Below are positions 4,849-7,524 of a stretch of 7,524 bases of DNA, piece after piece. The notes below the pieces were generated by a model. That model saw only the letters and a program-made list of their open reading frames with translations. It searched no databases and had not been told where the DNA came from. Every line of letters begins with the position of its first letter. Position 1 is the first letter of the stretch. Both the position numbers and the translations under genes were made by a program. This DNA is from Eubacteriales Family XIII. Incertae Sedis bacterium (lineage in GTDB: Bacteria > Bacillota > Clostridia > Peptostreptococcales > Anaerovoracaceae): assembly GCA_031255695.1 (NCBI GenBank), contig JAIRSA010000032.1, positions 1 through 7,524 on the forward strand, in the 5' to 3' direction.

Positions 4849-6390
4849 CTAAAGAGGTATGTTGCCGTGCTTCTTTGCAGGCAGCGAATGCCTCTTGGAC
4901 TCCAGCATGTCGAAGGCGCTTATCAGCCTTCGGCGCGATGACGCCGGCTCGATCACATCCTCCACGTACCCCATTTCCGCCGCTCTATAAGGATTATTGA
5001 ATTTCTCCTCATACTCCGCTACTTTTTCCCTGCGTTTGGCGATCGGATCGTCTGAATCCTTTATGTCCCCTTTAAAGACAATGTTTGCGGCGCCTTCGGC
5101 GCCCATGACCGCTATCTGGGCGGTCGGCCAGGCCAGCACGAGATCCGCGCCGAGCTCCTTGTTGCACATGCCTATATATGCCCCGCCGTACGCCTTCCTG
5201 AGTATAAGCGTCACCTTTGGGACAGTAGCTTCGCAGAAGGCGTAGAGCAGCTTCGCCCCATGCCTTATGATCCCGCCTGCCTCCTGATCGATGCCCGGCA
5301 GGAAGCCAGGCACGTCCACTATGGTCAGAAGCGGGATGTTGAATGCGTCGCAGCGCCTCACAAACCTTGCGGCCTTGTCAGAGGCGTTTATGTCCAGGCA
5401 GCCAGCCGCCACCTTCGGCTGGTTCGCGGTCACGCCGACAGTCGCCCCGTTGAGCCTGATGAAGCAGGTCACTATATTCTTGGCGTAATACGGCATCACA
5501 TCGTATATGATGCCGTTGTCGGCTATCATACGGATCACGTCGTAGACATCGTAGGCCTTGTTCGCGTTCTCCGGTATTATCTCGTTGAATTCAGGTATCA
5601 TGCGGTTCGGGTCGTCCCCCGCATCGTACTGCGGCGGGGTCTCAAGGTTGTTCGACGGCAGGTAGCTCAGCAGCTCGCGCACCGCCAGCAGGGTGTCCGT
5701 GTCGTTGTCCCCGATGAAATGCGCGACCCCGCTGACCGAATTGTGCGTCATCGCGCCGCCCAGCTCCTCCGACGATATCTCCTCGCCCGTCACCGTCTTT
5801 ATCACCTGCGGGCCTGTTATGAACATCTGGCTGGTCTTGTCCACCATAAACACAAAATCGGTGATGGCCGGCGAGTACACGGCGCCCCCGGCACAGGGGC
5901 CCATTATCACCGATATCTGGGGGATCACCCCCGACGCGATCGTGTTGTTGTAGAAGATCTTGCCGAAGCCGGAGAGGGAATTCACGCCCTCCTGTATCCT
6001 GGCGCCGCCGGAATCGTTCAGCCCGACTATGGGCGCCCCCATTTTCAGCGCCATGTTCTGGGCCTTGACTATCTTTTCGGCGTGGTATTCGCCAAGCGAG
6101 CCCCCCAGCACCGTGAAATCCTGGGCAAAGGCGTACACCAGCCTGCCATCCACCGTGCCGTACCCGGTCACGACCCCGTCGCCGGGGTAGGACTTGCTGT
6201 CCATGCCGAAATTATTGCATCTATGCGACACAAACACATCGATCTCGACAAAACTGCCCTCGTCGAACAGCACATCAAGCCTTTCCCTCGCCGTAAGCTT
6301 GCCCTGCGCGCGCTGCGCCTCTATCCTCGCGGCGCCGCCGCCCATCGCTATTTTTCCCTTTAGCTCCCGCAATTCTGCCAATTTATCCAT
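4849..6390 (-). CDS. mmdA: Acyl-CoA carboxyltransferase subunit (MmdA / PccB / transcarboxylase 12S family)
   Basis: This subunit moves carboxyl between biotin and an acyl-CoA, most likely propionyl-CoA/(S)-methylmalonyl-CoA, in the cytoplasm or at a membrane pump complex. At 513 residues it is full length and ends with the family's typical KKHGNIPL. It has two crotonase-like halves: the N half (about 20-270) with GGSLGEYHAEKI (96-107), NDSGGARIQEG (125-135) and the oxyanion motif GPCAGGAVYSP (164-174); the C half (about 271-513) with TANQP (321-325), DVPGFLPG (359-366) and the oxyanion motif RKAYGGAYIGM (398-408). The start has GGAG close upstream and lies 36 nt after the ftsH stop, so co-transcription with ftsH is possible. 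The partners that follow (decarboxylase-tail subunit, biotin carrier) favour a methylmalonyl-CoA decarboxylase- or transcarboxylase-like system over a plain acyl-CoA carboxylase. Family is certain, substrate inferred. Confidence 0.93.
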   Translation of the reverse strand: MDKLAELRELKGKIAMGGGAARIEAQRAQGKLTARERLDVLFDEGSFVEIDVFVSHRCNNFGMDSKSYPGDGVVTGYGTVDGRLVYAFAQDFTVLGGSLGEYHAEKIVKAQNMALKMGAPIVGLNDSGGARIQEGVNSLSGFGKIFYNNTIASGVIPQISVIMGPCAGGAVYSPAITDFVFMVDKTSQMFITGPQVIKTVTGEEISSEELGGAMTHNSVSGVAHFIGDNDTDTLLAVRELLSYLPSNNLETPPQYDAGDDPNRMIPEFNEIIPENANKAYDVYDVIRMIADNGIIYDVMPYYAKNIVTCFIRLNGATVGVTANQPKVAAGCLDINASDKAARFVRRCDAFNIPLLTIVDVPGFLPGIDQEAGGIIRHGAKLLYAFCEATVPKVTLILRKAYGGAYIGMCNKELGADLVLAWPTAQIAVMGAEGAANIVFKGDIKDSDDPIAKRREKVAEYEEKFNNPYRAAEMGYVEDVIEPASSRRRLISAFDMLESKRHSLPAKKHGNIPL

Positions 6391-6426
6391 AATGCTCCGC
6401 TCCGTCTCCTTGCCATCGCGCTGTCT

Positions 6427-7524
6427 CTATCTCGTCGCGCTTCTCCCTTCATCCCCGTATTTGCCGGGGGCCTGGCCTTTGCTGCCCTCATCCTCGTTTT
6501 CGGGCTCATCGCCGTCCTTTTCTTCCGGCAGGGAAAGCAGCATCTCGGTCTCGGCGGCCTCTTTGGCGTTCATTTCCAGTATCTGCTTCTCCTCGTCCTC
6601 GATCTTCTCCAGCAGCTGCTCCGGCGTCATGCGCCGGGTAAAGAGTTCCTCGAACTGCTCCCCGTCCAGCGTCTCCGCTTCAAGCAGCGATTCGGCGATT
6701 ATCTTCAGCTCCTCCGAATACTCGTTGAGTATCTTCTCCGCGTTCGTGTAGGCCTCTTCTATAATGTTGCGTATCTCGGCGTCTATCTCCGACGCGATCT
6801 CTTCTGAATAGTTCTTCCTGGTCGAGAAGTCCTTGCCAAGGAAAACCTCGTCTGCGGAGCTATAGTTCACGGGGCCGAGCTTGTCGCTGAAGCCGTATTT
6901 CGTGACCATCTCCCTTGCGATCTCCGTGGCACGCGAGATGTCGTTGCTCGCGCCTGTGCTTATGTCGTTCAGCGTCAGCTTCTCGGCGACGCGCCCGCCC
7001 AGCAGATGGACTATGTTCTCCATCATCTTCGTCCTGGTCATGTAGTATTTGTCCTCTTTCGGCAATATCATCGTGAAGCCGCCTGCCCGCCCGCGCGGTA
7101 TGATGGTTATCTGGTGCACGGGGTCGGTGTTCGGCAGCGCCCTCGCGACGATGGCATGCCCCGCCTCATGGTAGGCGGTGAGCTTGCGCTCGTCCTCGCT
7201 GATCACCCGGCTGCGTTTTTCCGGCCCGGCGATCACCTTCGTTATCGCCTCTTCGATCTCGTCCATGCGGATCTTGCGCCCGTTCCTGCGCGCCGCCAGC
7301 AATGCGGCCTCGTTAAGCATGTTCTCTATGTCCGCAGGCGTGAAGCCCGGCGTCCTCCGCGCCAGCACCTTGGGGTTGACCTCGGAGTCCAGCGGCTTGT
7401 TCTTTGAATGCACCCTGAAGATCGCCTCCCGGCCCTTTATGTCCGGTATCCCTATGACCACCTGCCTGTCGAAGCGCCCCGGCCTCAATAGGGCTGGATC
7501 CAGTATGTCCGGCCTGTTGGTGGC
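6427..7524 (-). CDS. ftsH: ATP-dependent zinc metalloprotease FtsH, C-terminal part, cut by window edge
   Basis: FtsH is a membrane-anchored AAA+ protease that degrades unneeded or damaged membrane and soluble proteins. The last 365 codons are present; the gene enters from the right edge without its start, transmembrane segments and Walker motifs. The fragment opens in the second region of homology (ATNRPDILDPALLRPGRFDR), which holds the arginine fingers. The AAA lid follows with GFTPADIENMLNEAALLAARR. The protease domain has the zinc site HEAGH at fragment residues 119-123, with the third ligand probably the Asp of GASNDI near 195. The C-terminus is an unusually long charged tail (about 330-365, rich in Glu, Asp, Lys and Gly). 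The frame is open to the window edge, so the TTG at 7488 is not the start. The next gene begins 36 nt after the stop. Confidence 0.97.
   Translation of the reverse strand, partial: ATNRPDILDPALLRPGRFDRQVVIGIPDIKGREAIFRVHSKNKPLDSEVNPKVLARRTPGFTPADIENMLNEAALLAARRNGRKIRMDEIEEAITKVIAGPEKRSRVISEDERKLTAYHEAGHAIVARALPNTDPVHQITIIPRGRAGGFTMILPKEDKYYMTRTKMMENIVHLLGGRVAEKLTLNDISTGASNDISRATEIAREMVTKYGFSDKLGPVNYSSADEVFLGKDFSTRKNYSEEIASEIDAEIRNIIEEAYTNAEKILNEYSEELKIIAESLLEAETLDGEQFEELFTRRMTPEQLLEKIEDEEKQILEMNAKEAAETEMLLSLPEEKDGDEPENEDEGSKGQAPGKYGDEGRSATR

Noticed and set aside
5260..6363. Plus-strand open frame of 367 codons opposite the carboxyltransferase
   Set aside because: Its peptide is Arg/His/Val-rich without any motif, and it is the antisense shadow of a well-conserved full-length gene.

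Overview
The window looks like a chromosomal segment of a GC-rich anaerobic Firmicute of the Clostridia type. This is inferred from protein style and gene order, not from a database match. Two features point this way. FtsH and type III pantothenate kinase (coaX), followed directly by a tRNA-dihydrouridine synthase, recall the ftsH-coaX(...)dusB neighbourhood known from Bacillus and Clostridia. The amidase has the domain set (Cu-amine-oxidase-N-like, AMIN-like, Amidase_3) common in that phylum. Starts follow clear Shine-Dalgarno sequences, and AUA and AGG codons are frequent despite the GC-rich DNA.

Layout, right to left on the minus strand. The window enters in the AAA+ domain of FtsH (7524-6427). 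A carboxyltransferase subunit of the MmdA/PccB/12S family follows after 36 nt (6390-4849). After a 354-nt gap comes a small protein resembling the soluble tail of sodium-pump decarboxylase gamma/delta subunits (4494-4117). A repeat-rich 291-nt spacer then leads to a biotin carboxyl carrier protein (3825-3397). Together these form an acyl-CoA carboxyltransferase module. No biotin carboxylase and no membrane beta subunit are in view, so it is either a transcarboxylase-like enzyme or needs partners encoded elsewhere. Converging on it from the left is a plus-strand cell-wall amidase (1657-3318), secreted and zinc-dependent. Left of that, on the minus strand, are coaX (1030-197) and the start of a dus gene (197 to the left edge), overlapping by one base. 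The biotin module and the amidase therefore sit between ftsH and coaX.

The most notable part is the 626-nt divergent intergenic region between coaX and the amidase (1031-1656). It holds a tandem 36-bp duplication that carries the predicted coaX -35 box. It also holds a perfect 9-bp dyad, a well-formed plus-strand promoter (TTGTGT-17-TATTAT with extended TG), and a 337-bp element bounded by 24-bp inverted repeats (22/24 matched) with candidate TAA target duplications. Inside the element are a 17-bp tandem repeat, two simple perfect hairpins, and two 63-bp direct repeats. Each 63-bp repeat folds into the same hairpin, and compensatory base changes preserve the pairing. The element lies between the predicted promoter and the amidase start, so it would be transcribed as a structured 5' leader. 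It encodes no transposase and looks like a MITE or other non-autonomous element. The hairpin sequence recalls the right-end/omega-RNA hairpins of IS200/IS605-type elements, but that comparison is from memory only.

A second oddity is the spacer before the biotin carrier gene. The frame of the decarboxylase-tail protein continues past its TAG stop for 92 sense codons to a TAA 12 nt before the next start, through GC-rich degenerate repeats.
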